Shown: positions 13,301 through 23,847, numbered from the stretch's first letter. The stretch: DNA of 64,000 nt from Plazaster borealis (GCA_021014325.1 CM037472.1:22925063-22989062); one strand, 5' to 3'. Notes: generated from the letters alone by a model not told the origin. A program made the numbers and translations.

Positions 13301-16300
13301 CCCAGTGACATGTACAGTTACGTTTTTATTACAAAAAAAATTGTCATTATTATTAACCCTGGCAATGCGTTGTATGAAATACATGTATGTATTTGAAGCT
13401 GCAAGTTACTACTTTAAAATAAATACTGTGAAACACAATTTGTAGAAACAAAAGTCGAGGCATTCACAAGTTCAAAGCTGACTTCCCAAACTCGATTTTG
13501 GTCACAACTTGTATTTTCACAAAGGTCATTTTAAGGTCACGTAGTGTGTTGTAACCAACACAAATGCGTTATAAATAGGGCCGATTTAATTGCACAGTCC
13601 AAACAAATGGGCCAATCTAATTGACACTGCTAGGGTTAAAATACCACTTTAATACAATCATGCAATCATGTAGAATGAGCAGAACAAAAAATGCTTTCCT
13701 TGACTTTCATGTAAGCGCGAAGGTCTCAGACTTGGATAATTTTTGTGGATTACAGAAACGGCAGACTCATGGAACTAAAACCTTCTGTTCATTTTCATTT
13801 AAATATTAACAACAAACTTTTAATACTATAAAAACACATTTGTTGTCATTTTCTGACTGGAATGTACAGTCGACGATCTTGTTTCAGTGAAAAGAAAGAA
13901 AAAAACCTGAAAAACCCTCTGTATAAATACTCAAAAATTCAATTCAAGGTTTGACCACATGACAGTGCAACTTGACACGTTCCTGCTGGGGTGGTTGTTT
14001 TAATGTGCCCAACGTCACATCCTTTATTCAAGCATTTGTCAGAAACGATGAGAGAATATTTCCTCTCATCAATTGACAAGAAGTGTATGGCCAACAGCAT
14101 TCATAATATTGCAGTGTGACTGACAGAGAGGCGCAGGTATTCAGTCCTCAAATGGGAATGACTCATCAATAGTTTTTCTTTTGCTCGAAGCACTCTTGAA
14201 TCTTCTGTATTTTTGTCCTATTTTTCTTTCTATGTTTAGGCCTATTTTATGACAGATGAAAACTGTGTGTGTTTTTTTTCTTTTTTTCTTCTCTTTTTTT
14301 GCGGGGTGGGTGTTTCAGAAATAAAGTTTCACCAATTTGTTTTATTTGTGAGATTAATGCGGGCTTTCAATTGTGATACAAATATAAGTATAGAACTGTG
14401 ATGGTCGCCAGAAATGACTGCCCACTGTTAATCTAACACCAACGTATACAAATAATTTCATTTTTAGACACCACCACTTTTAATAGTTTGACGTTATTTT
14501 GAAATGTGACATTTTCAAGTATTTTGTTTTTGTTTCCTCAAGTTGAACAACTTTGCTCAAGGCCTTGCTTTATGCTCAAATGAAAATGTTAAACTTGTTC
14601 TATAGTGAAAAATAGTTCAAAACGACCCCAAAATGTTAAGTTGTCTTCCCAAACCGCATTCAGTCAAGCAATTTGAACCTATGGACAAATATGAGTAAAT
14701 CTTTATTTAGATGAGACAGGCGCGGCCTTGATTAAAGAAACTTTGACGGGCCTGTATTTTATCTTTCAGAGGGCAAGGTTTTTTTCATTTTGCAAGGGGC
14801 ATTTTCATTGGAAAATCTTAAAGTCTGTTGGAAACCCTTTGAAAGGGCACCAAGGCCAAGACCAGGGGCAACAGAGGCCATGGCCTCTGTGTAAATCTAG
14901 GCCAGCTTTTAACTAACCATAAAGTTAGTATTTTATTTATTTATTTATTTTTTTATTTACAAAAATAAATTAACCCAAACACTCTTCTTTCCCCTCCAAC
15001 CCAAACAGCCACTGAGTTGGATTCAGTCAGGACGCTGTTTTCACAAAAAGAGAAGGAGCTAGCCCAAGCCGTGGCCAAAGTGGAGGAACTGTCCCAGCAA
15101 CTTGACCAGCTGAAACAGGGTAACCTAAACGGCGTCAACGGAGATATGTACAAGTCCCCAGCTAATGCAGAACTAGACAGGCTGAGAAAGGAACTATTAG
15201 TGAGTAGCCACCATTGTGTAATTCCTGAGACATGTAATTACCTTGTAAGGTATTAACTCTTTCAGTGCCAAGGTCGTACATGTACGATCTATTTTATGTA
15301 TTCAGAGAGCGCCGTTATCATACATGTTTGATCTTTTTTATATACTCAAAAAGTGTCATCAATCGTACATGTACGACCCATAGTATAAATGTTATCACGA
15401 GAGGGCATTATTACTCGAGAAATACTATTGACTTTGGAATGTACCAAGGCAACACAAATCAGCAAAATACATTTTGTTTATACAGAATTTCGAAAAACCT
15501 CAAAAAGCTGGGCACTGAAAGAGTTAATAATAAGAATACACTTGGTTCTTATGTAGCGCTCAAATCCTAGTAGCTAGATCAAGGCGCTTTACAATATTAT
15601 TATCCCTGTTCATCAGGCATACTTAGACCATCCCTCAAACTTTCTCAACTCCCTGGGACTGGGAGCATACAATCGCGAAGCTGCTTAAATTAGCTCTGAG
15701 GGGTTAATCCAACACGAGCAGCTCTATGAAGTTGGGCCAAGAACTTGAGTGCGATGCACTAGACTGCTCGGCCACGGTATTGGCCATGTTTCAAACGGGT
15801 ACAGGTTTACAAACAGTTGAAGGTAGAAGGTTTTTGTTTTCACCTCGTTTATCATTCGAAAGCTGTAACTGTTCAATAAGCATTTCTTCATAGATGTAAG
15901 TTTATGAACAAAATGTGCAAGAGTAAAATCTCTGTTATATTTGTTGATAAAAATAACTGTCCAAATTCCGAAATAAAATAATTACTAAAGTGATGATATC
16001 CATGTTATTATTATTATTGGTTTGTTGAAATCATTTAAAAATACATTATCCATCGCGGCCAAGGGCCGAATTAGAGAAAACAATTTAACCAAGAAAAACA
16101 TATTGTTTTTCTTTCAGTTACGGAATAGGCTTAATGATGAGCAGAGTGCAACTCTACAAAAGCAACAACAGACAATGTTCCAACGAAAGGATGAGATGAA
16201 CGTGATTGACAAACGCATTGAAGAACTGACTGATAGATTGCGCAAGACAAGAAGCCTTGGAAAACCTCAGTTACCTTCACCGGTGCCAAACATGAACAAC

Positions 16301-19300
16301 AATGCACTGGTTCAAGGTAGAGTGCCCAACGGCAACGTGGGGTTTGATAGACCTGGGTATGGAAACCAGCCACAGCAATCCAGGGATATGGGTAAAAGGA
16401 CTGATCCCAGGGGACCACAGGGTACCAACCATGGACGGAGATCCCCCATGGCGAATGGCGACCTGTCTGGTCCCCCTCCATCCAACGGTAATGGACGTCC
16501 CGGTCCTACAAACCGTCCAATGCCTTCGAAGCCCGCAACTTTGTTTCCCACACAGAGCTTCAAACCTAGGACAAACCAAAATGCCTCCTCAGTAATCCCC
16601 AGGCAGGGATCACCCATGTCGGCCAACAGGCAACACCAGGTTCCAGGCTCATGGCATTCCACATCGTTGGATAATGTCCATCAGTCCCGCGGAAAACCGG
16701 AAGGTGTTAATGAAAGCGGTAGTGACACTTCCTCATTGACTGAGAATTCGAGCATTGATAGTGTACCCACAAGTGCCCTGCCTAATCAACAGAATGCGTC
16801 TCAAGGACCCATTCGCAGACCTGATAACCGTGGCTCTCCAGTACCTCATAATCAACGTCCAGGAAGTCCGAAGACTTCACAGTCCAGCCCTACATCTAAG
16901 GCAGATCCTAGATTAACATCACTTTCAGAGAGACGAGCTGGTGATAGGACACCTATGTATAACCTTGCAAGCCTTGAAGCAGCTCTATCCCCACCTAAAG
17001 AGTTCAATAATGATACAAGTATCTCAAAGCAGGGTGATTGGAGACAACCCAGCTACGCTCCAGGACAAGCTCCAGGAAGTCCTTCCCGTCAGACATATAG
17101 AAATGGTAATGATAATGAGCCTGACTTTAGAACCAGGAGTGCAAGCACTGATTCTTTCGGGTCACAGAGCTGCGGTGGTACCAGACAGCCTCCATCACCA
17201 CAAGGGAAAAAGAAGCCACCACCTCCACCAAGATCCCTTTCGACCGGATTGTCTGGAAGATCTGATCCTCCCTCTCTTGGCTCTCCCTCTAGAGATGCTC
17301 CATCAGCACCAAATGGTCAGAGGTACCCTTCAGCATCTAGTCAGCCCATTTCTGCGCTCACTACACAGAACTCAGCATCCTCTAATCATCCTGGCAGTCC
17401 TAAACTTTCAGGTGGTCGAGGTTCAGGCTCGTCGTCTCCTGTGGTAGTCAATTCTTCTGGCCCTGTTCCAAGGGTACAGCCAGGGTCACCTAGTACAGTC
17501 CACCAAGTAAGACCAGGCTCCAAACCTTCCTCTCCTGTCAATCATGACATTCCACCTCCTAGACCAGAGCTTCCTCAGCCGTATTCAGTCAGTGCTGCTG
17601 CTGATCCAACCAAACCAAGGCATCAGAGGTCACCAGCAACAGTGGGCGTGTTTGTCCCACCTCCACCGGCCCAGATGCGTAATTACAATCGTCCAAGCTA
17701 TGAGCAAGGCCTGACAGTGACTGACGGGCAGCAAAGGTCAAATCCTAGAGACCAACCAGAGAAAAAGACGAATCTTGCTGCTAGGAGCCTCTTCCCAAAT
17801 GCCCTTCGACCCAACCCACCTGGTAGGACCTTGCTGTCAGGAAGTCAGCCACAGACTTTGCGTGAGGGTGAGGAAACCCAACTCAATCCGAACCGACCAT
17901 CAAGTCCACTCAACCTTCCCATGAGCCACCTGTACCATCACCCTGACTTGCAGAGGTTGCGCAACATGCCTCGTCCACTCAAGAAACGTCTGTCCTACTC
18001 TGAGGACAAAGAAAGCCTGAATTATCTTAAGATCGGGAACGAGCCTTTACCTCCCTACCAACCTCAGACACCAGGGACACTCCTAGAGCAAGACCAGACT
18101 GTGAACATTAACAGCATCGGCCAGGACCCTTCCAAACAGACAAAAGGTCTCACCAAGAATGAACAAGACATGAATTTCATGAACAATGCCATCCTGAGCC
18201 AGAAGCAGTACACTGCTGCCCTGTCACAGCTGTCCCGTTCTCCGGTCATCAGCAACAGGAGCTCCACTGGGAAGGGACAAGTCAAAGGAATCTTGAAAAA
18301 AGAAGGCGCTCCAAAGAAGACTATCAGGGTACGCTTTGATCCCTTGGCCTTATTGCTGGATGCCTCTCTTGAAGGAGAATTTGACTTGGTCCGTAGAATT
18401 ATGCCTGAGGTGAGTTTGACAATCGGCCATCATTTCATGGATACTGTATTGTGGTTTTTTAATTTTTTATTTTGATTTGTTTCATATAAATAGTTTTGTT
18501 ACATTGTAAAATATATGCTTTCCTGGCCAATTTCAACAAAAATTCATTCAATTTAACACCCGGCTCATTTAACTTTGTTTCAAAATGAATGCTCTGTTGC
18601 ATCAGCATTCAACAGTCGTAAGGGGTAATTCAACTTCGACAGTTTAGCGTTCACTAATCAAGATCGTTCAAATTCATTGGGTTGCAAAGATCATTCAGTT
18701 TCGCAAAAGTCAACATCAAGAGGCTAGTCAACAATTCAATTTCATCAATTGTAAATAAGTAGTATTCACTCGAAGAATGATGAAAATGTTGTCTTGAATG
18801 TCTATAAATGAAAAAGAATGACTAAAATAAACCTGAATGAGAAGACCAAAATCATGTGTGCAAGAAACTGACATTTAATGGAATAGTAGCTAAAAAGAAA
18901 CCCTTGTTTAAATGAATTTGCGTGAATTTGAATGCGTGTTAATGAAACTGATATTTTGACCGGAAAACCTACTTTACTGCCCTATTTAATGTTTGGAAAA
19001 TGGGGAATCACCCAAAGTTTTCAATTTGATGTTAATCAACAATGTTGTCATATCTGACTGCATAGCTGAAAACTTGTTCCTGTTTCAGTGTTTACAGTGT
19101 ATCTATCACACCCGGTTGTCCGAGTTTCAATTTCTACACACTCATATTTATTTAAGTCACAAAGATATTTTTGGACGGTTCACTTCATGTTTGTATTAGG
19201 GAGGGCTGGGCGGAAGGAGTATTGCGCAATCATTTCAGCTGAATACATTGTCTTTTTTCCTCCCCCGCACATGTTCAATTGTACATGTCGTGCTTCGAAC

Positions 19301-22300
19301 TGTCCGCCCCCGGGTTGCATCCCCTTAAATCAATGGCTAGAAAGAAAAGATAAATATTTAAATACACATGATAATAGATATGCAGTTAAGCATACTGGTT
19401 AGACTGTGGAAATATTTGTTTTCAGCGTTGCTAATTTTCTGGACGTTTTTGTAAAATACTAGAAGGTTGGAAGTAAATGTATCAAAGTCCCAAGAACAGG
19501 TCCCAAGAGCAGATGGACAAGTTAACCAGAGTGACAAATTTATTACGAACAGTTCTTGTGAATATTATTGGTGTATATAATTTGTTTTTTACCCTTTTAC
19601 CGATGTCTATTAAGCACTGTATACTCAGTACTTTCCCGAGTTGTGTGAAAAAAAATCCACAGGCAAATCACTCTGGTGGGATTTGAACCCACGACCTTTG
19701 CATTGCTAGAGCAGATGTCTTACCACTACACCATCGAGCTAGCCCGGTGGCTAGAGGAGTTTGAATCCTATGTATTAGCAGCGGGTACCGAAACGATTTA
19801 ATAGATATAAATTTTTGCATCGGGGATGAAGAATGTTATTATTGGTGTACTCATGATTTAACCCCCATTTCTTGGGTGCATTTCTCCAGGTACCCAATCC
19901 CAGTGGTGCCAACGATGAGGGGATCACTGCCTTGCACAATGCTATCTGTGCCAATCACTACGAGATAGTCAACTTCCTAATCATGAATGGGGTGGACGTC
20001 AATTCACCGGACAGTGACGGATGGTAAGCTGCTCAGAGAGAGTTTTAGTCAAAGAGATTGCAGGCTACATCGACCTGAGCTGGTCATACCCATTGAAAGT
20101 GGAGGGCTGCAGGGGGGTCAGTGTAGGGGGTTCCGGTGTAGCAGGTTCGGGTGTAGGGAGGTGGGTCTAGGGGGTCGGGTCGGGGGGGGGGGGAAAGTTG
20201 CTTTAACTATATGAATTCAACATTGGGTTTGCCTTTACATCAAGTATAATCAATTCTTATGGAAGGTTCCGTGGAAATATCTCCTGTGATACAATTTATT
20301 CATAAAAGTGATATCTTTTTAATAAAAAATAAAATAAACATTATTATATCCGGTCAAAAGACTGAAACTGTGTCATGTCATACAAGCATTGCAATGAAGT
20401 GTAATAAAACAGTCGGTGATAATGTCATGGCATATATTTATGACAGCCATATGCAGCCCAGGGAACTGTGGCTGTAGGGGTGCTTACAATGTAGTATCAT
20501 ATTGTCTGAAGTAATTGACTTTAATATAAAAAAAAGCCAGTCTGTTACGTTTCATCTGACAATTGCCAATATATGCAACCCGATCTACTTGTGCAAAGTA
20601 TGGCGAGTGTAGATTGTGTGGAAAAGATACATGTGTCCCTCTGAAACAACTTTGTCAATATTTCCTTGTTTCGCTGTGGCCATAAGAGATATATCATCTG
20701 TACGTGTGGACTGTCAAGATTGAAGATATTGAGGCTGTAGGGTTGCATGATGAAAAGACCACTTAGACCAATTACTATAAGCTCCTTAACAGAAAACACA
20801 GACAAACTTTGCTGAGTAAAAATGGGTTACATATCAAGTGATGTATTATATATTATGTGTAGCTGGTTACATGTACCTGTTTATTGTTTTTATTTGTTTA
20901 TATATTTTTTTTATTTTGCCGCCGCTCACATGTTTTTAAGTAACAATTATGAGAAACATTTCAGAGAAACAATACTTCTGGCTTAAAACCATGATACATG
21001 AAGTTGTAACCTGACACATTTAAAAATCATGTAATGTGAGTTGCAACAACATTTGTAGACCATGATTGTTGCACTGATGTAACACTGGGTAATCGGACCA
21101 AATTTTTGATTACATCAACATGTTTCCACTGTTTCCACTGTTTCCACTGATGTAACATTGGGTAATCGGGCCGAATTTGTTACATCAACATGTGTCCCGT
21201 AGGGTAATCGGACGGAATTTATTACATCAACATGTTTTCGGACCGAATTTATTACATCAACATGTTTCCACTATTTCCACTGTTTCCACTGATGTAACAT
21301 TGGGTAATCGGGCTGAATTTGTTACATCAACATGTTTCCGCCACCTAACAGGGTAATCTGACCGAATTCATTACATCAAGATGTTTCTTACAGGACTCCC
21401 CTCCACTGTGCGGCATCGTGCAACAATGTGATCATGGTGCGTAACCTGGTGGAACATGGAGCTTGTATCTACGCGACCACCATCAGCGATAAGGAGACGG
21501 CAGCAGACAAGTGTGAGGAGGAGGAAGAAGGCTTCAAGATGTGCTCTCAGTATCTCTTTGGTAAGAAGATTGCATCCTGTATGGGAGATATATCCATCTC
21601 TTGGTGAAAGAAGTTATAGTTCAGAAATGCCCCTCCAAGAGAAAAAACTTAAAGCAGTGTACCACTCGGAGGTGCATTTTTGTAAAAATCCTGTCGTTAT
21701 TTGAGGCGCCCATCGGGTGTGATAATGCACTATATAAGAACTCAGTGTTATTATTGTTATTATAATTGATTGTGTCCTCCCATGTATCTTTGCACCATAA
21801 CTAATTTAGAGATTTTGTTGTTGTTGTTGTTTACAGGTGTACAGGAGAAGATGGGCATACTGAACGGTGGCCGCATCTTTGCTGTGTACTCCTACGCGGC
21901 AGAGAAACCGGATGAGCTGAGCTTCAAAGATGGAGATGAGCTGACGGTGATCCGGCGTGGGGATGAAGATGAACCAGAGTGGTGGTGGGGAAAGAAAGGC
22001 GACCAGTTGGGATTCCTACCAAGGAACTTATTTGGGGTAAGCAGAAAATTTGGGTTCATTTTTTGTGATTTTTAATTTTTTTATTATGGTGGCTTTTATT
22101 AGTATTTTGTTAAAGGTATTATTATACAGGAATTGTAAGGGTAACAAAATTGTTAACAAAATTGTTGTTTAATTTTAGTCTGAAAGCTTACAGATTATAA
22201 AGTTCATACTAGAACCATTTTTTTCTGTGAAATATTTCCCTCTGAAATGAAGTCATGTTCACCAAAACTATCTGAAAGCCTTTAAAAAATGTAATAGGGT

Positions 22301-22853
22301 ATTTCGGTTGTTACAACCCAAATTAAGGACAATGTGTTTACATGCTAAAAATTGTGCATGGTTTTCACTATTTTCTCTTCACTCACACAACGGATTAAGC
22401 CAAAATTTTCACAGGTTTGTTATTTCATGTGTATGGTTGATCACACAAAACATGAACACTGTCTGCGACTATTTTGTCAGCTTTACCAATCCTGTATATA
22501 ATACCTTTAATTAATAATGTATGTAATATTAATATCCCTATACTCTGAGATTTTACATAACAAAGTTGTGTTCAAACATATAGAATAGTATAATAGAGAT
22601 GTGTCAGAAGCTATGAAACATAAGGAGGTTGCTCTGATTAGATGTCCACTTGTTCATCTCAGATTGTTTTTTAATGTGATAGCCTAAGCATCGGAAACTA
22701 TCAAGCCATTTTGTTATAACCAAATTCAACAATTTTCAACTCAACCCCCCCCCCTTTGTTTTGGAAACTGTTCACACAGTGTGTGTAACTTCTTGTTTGT
22801 TGTTTTATTTCCTCCCTGTGCAGTTATTTCCACGTGTCAAGCCTCTCTTCTAA
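7193..22853 (+). CDS. TP53BP2: ASPP-family protein (apoptosis-stimulating of p53 protein; PP1 regulatory subunit 13), 5'-partial gene
   Basis: Eight exons joined in phase give 3,288 coding bases (1,095 residues plus stop) matching the ASPP1/ASPP2 layout. In order they encode a glutamine-rich alpha-helical/coiled-coil region (exons 1-4), a long proline/serine-rich segment with a PPPPPR run, the conserved basic PRPLKKR stretch, a PP1-docking RVRF motif before the LALLLD helix, ankyrin repeats ([16 protein letters not shown]) and an SH3 domain (EWWWG, PRNLFG) ending in PRVKPLF. In vertebrates ASPP1/2 bind p53-family proteins and protein phosphatase 1 and act at cell junctions and in the nucleus. 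Those roles are inferred from family membership. RVRF resembles the ASPP1/2 motif rather than that of iASPP, which fits an invertebrate gene that predates the vertebrate paralogues. The N-terminal RA domain exons are not in the window. Confidence 0.95.
7501..7672 (+). repeat. Palindromic MITE, GGGCCCAATTTCATAGAGCT family, copy 1
   Basis: It starts with GGGCCCAATTTCATAGAGCT and runs through GCTTAGCAAAAATAAGC, GGCTGGTAACC and TGCTTCGCTACTTTTTGTG. The right terminal inverted repeat is degraded. Other copies: 23148-23330, 23332-23522, 24510-24653 (inverted) and 39928-40407. Confidence 0.75.
7937..8266 (+). repeat. TTAA-flanked MITE with AGGGAAGGTATAC termini
   Basis: The left end is TTAA followed by AGGGAAGGTATACATTTGG. 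The right end is GTATACTTTCCC followed by TTAA. Terminal inverted repeats with TTAA on both sides fit a piggyBac-like or Kolobok-like non-autonomous DNA element. The 93-codon frame inside (8053-8334) has no recognisable domain. Confidence 0.7.
9575..9615 (+). repeat. Poly-T / poly-G tract
   Basis: A run of about 21 T residues is followed by 11 G residues and TGGG. Simple sequence in an intron. Confidence 0.9.
10783..10934 (+). repeat. MITE-like repeat, AGGCCTGATA family, copy 2
   Basis: Bounded by AGGCCTGATA at the left and AGGCCT at the right, with internal AAGGGCAAGG, GGGCATCAAGG and GCCTCC as in the copies at 4745 and 14718. Confidence 0.65.
13007..13136 (+). CDS. TP53BP2: ASPP exon, alpha-helical region
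   Basis: A 130-base exon after the acceptor CTTTTCAATAG, ending at T|GTAAGTG (phase 1). It encodes [20 protein letters not shown] and a further [10 protein letters not shown] segment, aligned with the AENQEAKLKKVRALKG helix of ASPP2. It joins exons 7193-7336 and 15009-15199 in frame. Confidence 0.9.
13452..13640 (+). repeat. Dispersed repeat matching 5553-5690 in inverted orientation
   Basis: Shares an ordered series of blocks (TTTTGGTCACAACTT, TTCACAAAGGTC, TTTTAAGGTCAC) with the reverse strand at 5553-5690. Confidence 0.55.
14718..14904 (+). repeat. MITE-like repeat, AGGCCTGATA family, copy 3
   Basis: Same internal order as the copies at 4745 and 10783 (GAGGGCAAGG, AAGGGGCATTTTC, GGCACCAAGGCC, GGGGCA, GGCCTCTGTG). 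The termini are diverged. Confidence 0.55.
15009..15199 (+). CDS. TP53BP2: ASPP exon, coiled-coil region
   Basis: A 191-base exon after an AACCCAAACAG acceptor, ending TTA|GTGAGT. With the T carried from the previous exon it reads [20 protein letters not shown], then [16 protein letters not shown], and ends [11 protein letters not shown]. This matches the QKQRELVLAVSKVEELTRQL...AELDRLYKEL segment of ASPP2. Confidence 0.92.
15253..15527 (+). mobile_element. piggyBac-like MITE, copy 1
   Basis: Bounded by TTAA on both sides (15253-15256 and 15524-15527). The termini are inverted repeats CTCTTTCAGTGCC and GGCACTGAAAGAG. TTAA target duplication with CTCTTTC termini fits the piggyBac class. The interior holds two perfect 14-bp palindromes TCGTACATGTACGA (15274-15287, 15363-15376). 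A second copy lies at 23848-24182. Confidence 0.8.
15528..15790 (-). repeat. Retroelement tail, reverse orientation
   Basis: Begins with ATAATAAGAATACACTTGG, then TTCTTATGTAGCGCTCAAATCC and AAGGCGCTTTACAATATTATT. Read in reverse this resembles the GCGCT..ATAAGAAC..(ATT)n 3' ends of the LINE copies at 44912 and 54475. It lies directly against the MITE. No coding frame seen. Confidence 0.45.
16118..18409 (+). CDS. TP53BP2: ASPP large exon: coiled coil, proline-rich region, PP1-docking RVRF
   Basis: A 2,292-base exon (764 codons, phase 0 at both ends) between a TTTCTTTCAG acceptor and a GAG|GTGAGT donor. It opens with [18 protein letters not shown] and [12 protein letters not shown], as in ASPP2. 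A long low-complexity P/S/G/N-rich stretch follows, including [11 protein letters not shown] near 17212. [12 protein letters not shown] lies near 17968. The exon ends in [18 protein letters not shown], where RVRF (18326-18337) is a canonical PP1-docking motif, and [10 protein letters not shown] starts the ankyrin module. The open frame extends upstream past the acceptor, but that part is intronic. The low-complexity region is expected to be disordered and is poorly conserved between species. Confidence 0.93.
18410..19889 (+). other. ASPP intron, 1.5 kb
   Basis: Holds a reverse-oriented tRNA-derived SINE (19556-19860). Otherwise AT-rich with TTCAAT/ATTGAA-rich simple-like sequence around 18540-18950. 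No exon seen. Confidence 0.7.
19556..19860 (-). repeat. tRNA-derived SINE, family 2, copy 2
   Basis: The - strand reads GCTCGATGGTGTAGTGGTAA (box A-like) and GGGTTCAAATCCCACC (box B-like), with the same flanking body as 6420-6655 (AAAGTACTGAG, CTTAATAGACATCGG). It ends about 30 bases before the 19890 exon acceptor. Confidence 0.75.
19890..20023 (+). CDS. TP53BP2: ASPP exon, ankyrin repeats
   Basis: A 134-base exon after a CATTTCTCCAG acceptor, ending ATG|GTAAGC inside the Trp codon. It encodes [31 protein letters not shown] and [13 protein letters not shown], matching ASPP2 [18 protein letters not shown] and VNAADSDGW. Confidence 0.95.
20099..20193 (+). repeat. G-rich tract with quadruplex potential
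   Basis: Successive G runs on the sense strand include GGGGGG, GGGGG, GGG, GGGAGGTGGG, GGGGG, GGG and a final run of 12 G. More than four runs of at least three G with short loops meet the usual quadruplex pattern. Confidence 0.7.
21069..21385 (+). repeat. Hairpin-rich minisatellite abutting a splice acceptor
   Basis: Irregular repeats of CACTGATGTAACATTGGGTA, ATCGGnCnGAATTTnTTACAT and CAACATGTTTCCACTGTTTC. Each unit carries the inverted pair TGATGTAA/TTACATCA, so single strands can fold. The array ends within 10 bases of the CAG acceptor at 21391-21393. Confidence 0.8.
21394..21560 (+). CDS. TP53BP2: ASPP exon, ankyrin repeats
   Basis: A 167-base exon after TTTCTTACAG, donor TTTG|GTAAGA. 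It encodes [40 protein letters not shown] and [17 protein letters not shown], nearly colinear with ASPP2 [20 protein letters not shown] and [20 protein letters not shown]. Confidence 0.96.
21561..21836 (+). other. ASPP intron with retroelement tail
   Basis: A short intron. At 21700-21770 it carries a 3' end like those of the LINE copies elsewhere (AATGCACTATATAAGAACTC followed by a TTATTATTG-type run). No ORF remains. Confidence 0.6.
21837..22036 (+). CDS. TP53BP2: ASPP exon, SH3 domain
   Basis: A 200-base exon after TTGTTTACAG, donor GGG|GTAAGC. It encodes [56 protein letters not shown] and LPRNLFG. The AVYSYA, DELSF, EWWWG and PRN positions are the SH3 ligand-groove signatures. In ASPP2 this surface and the ankyrin repeats contact p53. 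Confidence 0.96.
22037..22823 (+). other. Last ASPP intron, 0.8 kb
   Basis: AT-rich. No repeat with clear termini and no exon seen. A short poly-C run lies at 22745-22754. Confidence 0.7.
22824..22853 (+). CDS. TP53BP2: ASPP terminal exon
   Basis: After the acceptor CCTCCCTGTGCAG, ten codons encode LFPRVKPLF and a TAA stop. Vertebrate ASPP2 ends LLGLYPRIKPRQRSLA, so PRVKP is conserved and the tail is shorter. No convincing poly(A) signal could be chosen in the repeat-rich sequence that follows. Confidence 0.85.
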   Translation, partial: LFPRVKPLF

Positions 22854-23147
22854 TGGAAGTCTCTACCGGCAACATTTCTTTTTTGCAGCCACATTATTGT
22901 AAACACCAGGTACCGTGTCGGGACCTAGAATTAACCTTTCTACCACATCACATAATAACTGAATGATAAACCAGACTCACAATTCACTTTAAATGAGTCT
23001 CCAAGTTTTCTAATTTTGTAAATTCTTTACTAAAAGTGATACTTGTCAGGAGTTCCTCCGTTCCTTGAAAATGTATCTTCTAAATTTCGGCTGTCTCATG
23101 AAATAGACGTTTCATAAGATTCATGTACCAGTATGTCCCTCTACTCA

Positions 23148-23330
23148 GCGCCCAATTTCATAGAGCTAACAATATTGCTTAACAATTTTCTGCTAAGCGA
23201 AAAAAAATAAACCAGTCACAATCGGTACATGTGACATGGTCTTTTGGCTGGTTGCCTATTTTTTTGTAAGCACAATTGTTTTGTGCTTTGCTAATTTTCA
23301 AGCTTAAGCAGCTTTGTGAAATTTGACCCC
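23148..23330 (+). repeat. Palindromic MITE, GGGCCCAATTTCATAGAGCT family, copy 2
   Basis: Begins GCGCCCAATTTCATAGAGCT and ends AAGCAGCTTTGTGAAATTTG. Next to it, in the same orientation, lies another copy. Confidence 0.75.
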
Positions 23331-23331
23331 T

Positions 23332-23522
23332 GGGCCCAATTTCATAGAGCTGCTTAAGCAGAAATATTGCTTAAAAATGTTATGCTTAGCAAAAGTAAGC
23401 TGGACACCAGTCACAGATGGTACATGTGATATGGTATTTTGGCTGGTTACCTTATTCTGGTAAGCATATTTTTGTTGCGCTTAGCTACTTTTTGTGCTGA
23501 AGCAGCTCTTTGAAATAGGGCC
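23332..23522 (+). repeat. Palindromic MITE, GGGCCCAATTTCATAGAGCT family, copy 3
   Basis: Begins GGGCCCAATTTCATAGAGCT and ends GAAGCAGCTCTTTGAAATAG followed by GGCC. It follows copy 2 directly (tandem pair). Confidence 0.8.
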
Positions 23523-23847
23523 TAGATCCTATTCCCTTTGGTACTTTCAAAGTGTTGATGGTTGTGGACAACCTGAAGTTACCAATGTCATTTTTTTTTA
23601 ACATGGAGGGAGGGGCTCAATTCACAAAAAGGTGTTTTTTCTCAAGACTCGGTAAAAACTCCGTGAATTGTAACACATTGAGCTTGATGCTGTCACACCT
23701 CTCTATTGATATTGTATTCTATTGGATCCCTGGATCTGTATTGAAGAATCACCCAAAAGTTTCCTTGTGAATGTTACAGAAAACTGAGCTGTAATAAGCC
23801 ATTTGCGAGTTAAATTTATATACATTCCAGTACTTGCCTGGTCACTG

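Larger units (their letters stand above)
13137..15008 (+). other. ASPP intron, 1.9 kb
   Basis: Contains a dispersed repeat (13452-13640), a T-rich stretch near 14270-14300, a MITE-like repeat (14718-14904) and an (ATTT)n run just before the next acceptor (14930-14955). No exon seen. Confidence 0.7.
15200..16117 (+). other. ASPP intron, 0.9 kb
   Basis: Occupied largely by a TTAA-flanked MITE (15253-15527) and an adjacent reverse-oriented retroelement tail (15528-15790). The rest is AT-rich. Confidence 0.75.
20024..21393 (+). other. ASPP intron, 1.4 kb, with G-rich tract and minisatellite
   Basis: A G-rich + strand tract (20099-20193) starts 75 bases after the donor. A hairpin-rich minisatellite (21069-21385) fills the space up to the next acceptor. 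The middle is AT-rich and unremarkable. Confidence 0.75.

Noticed and set aside
16131..16662. Antisense and alternative frames over the large ASPP exon
   Set aside because: Shadows of the true + strand frame, which has clear ASPP similarity.
21069..21385. Repeat array considered as CRISPR-like
   Set aside because: Units vary in length and sequence with no unique spacers, and the host is a eukaryote. It is a minisatellite.
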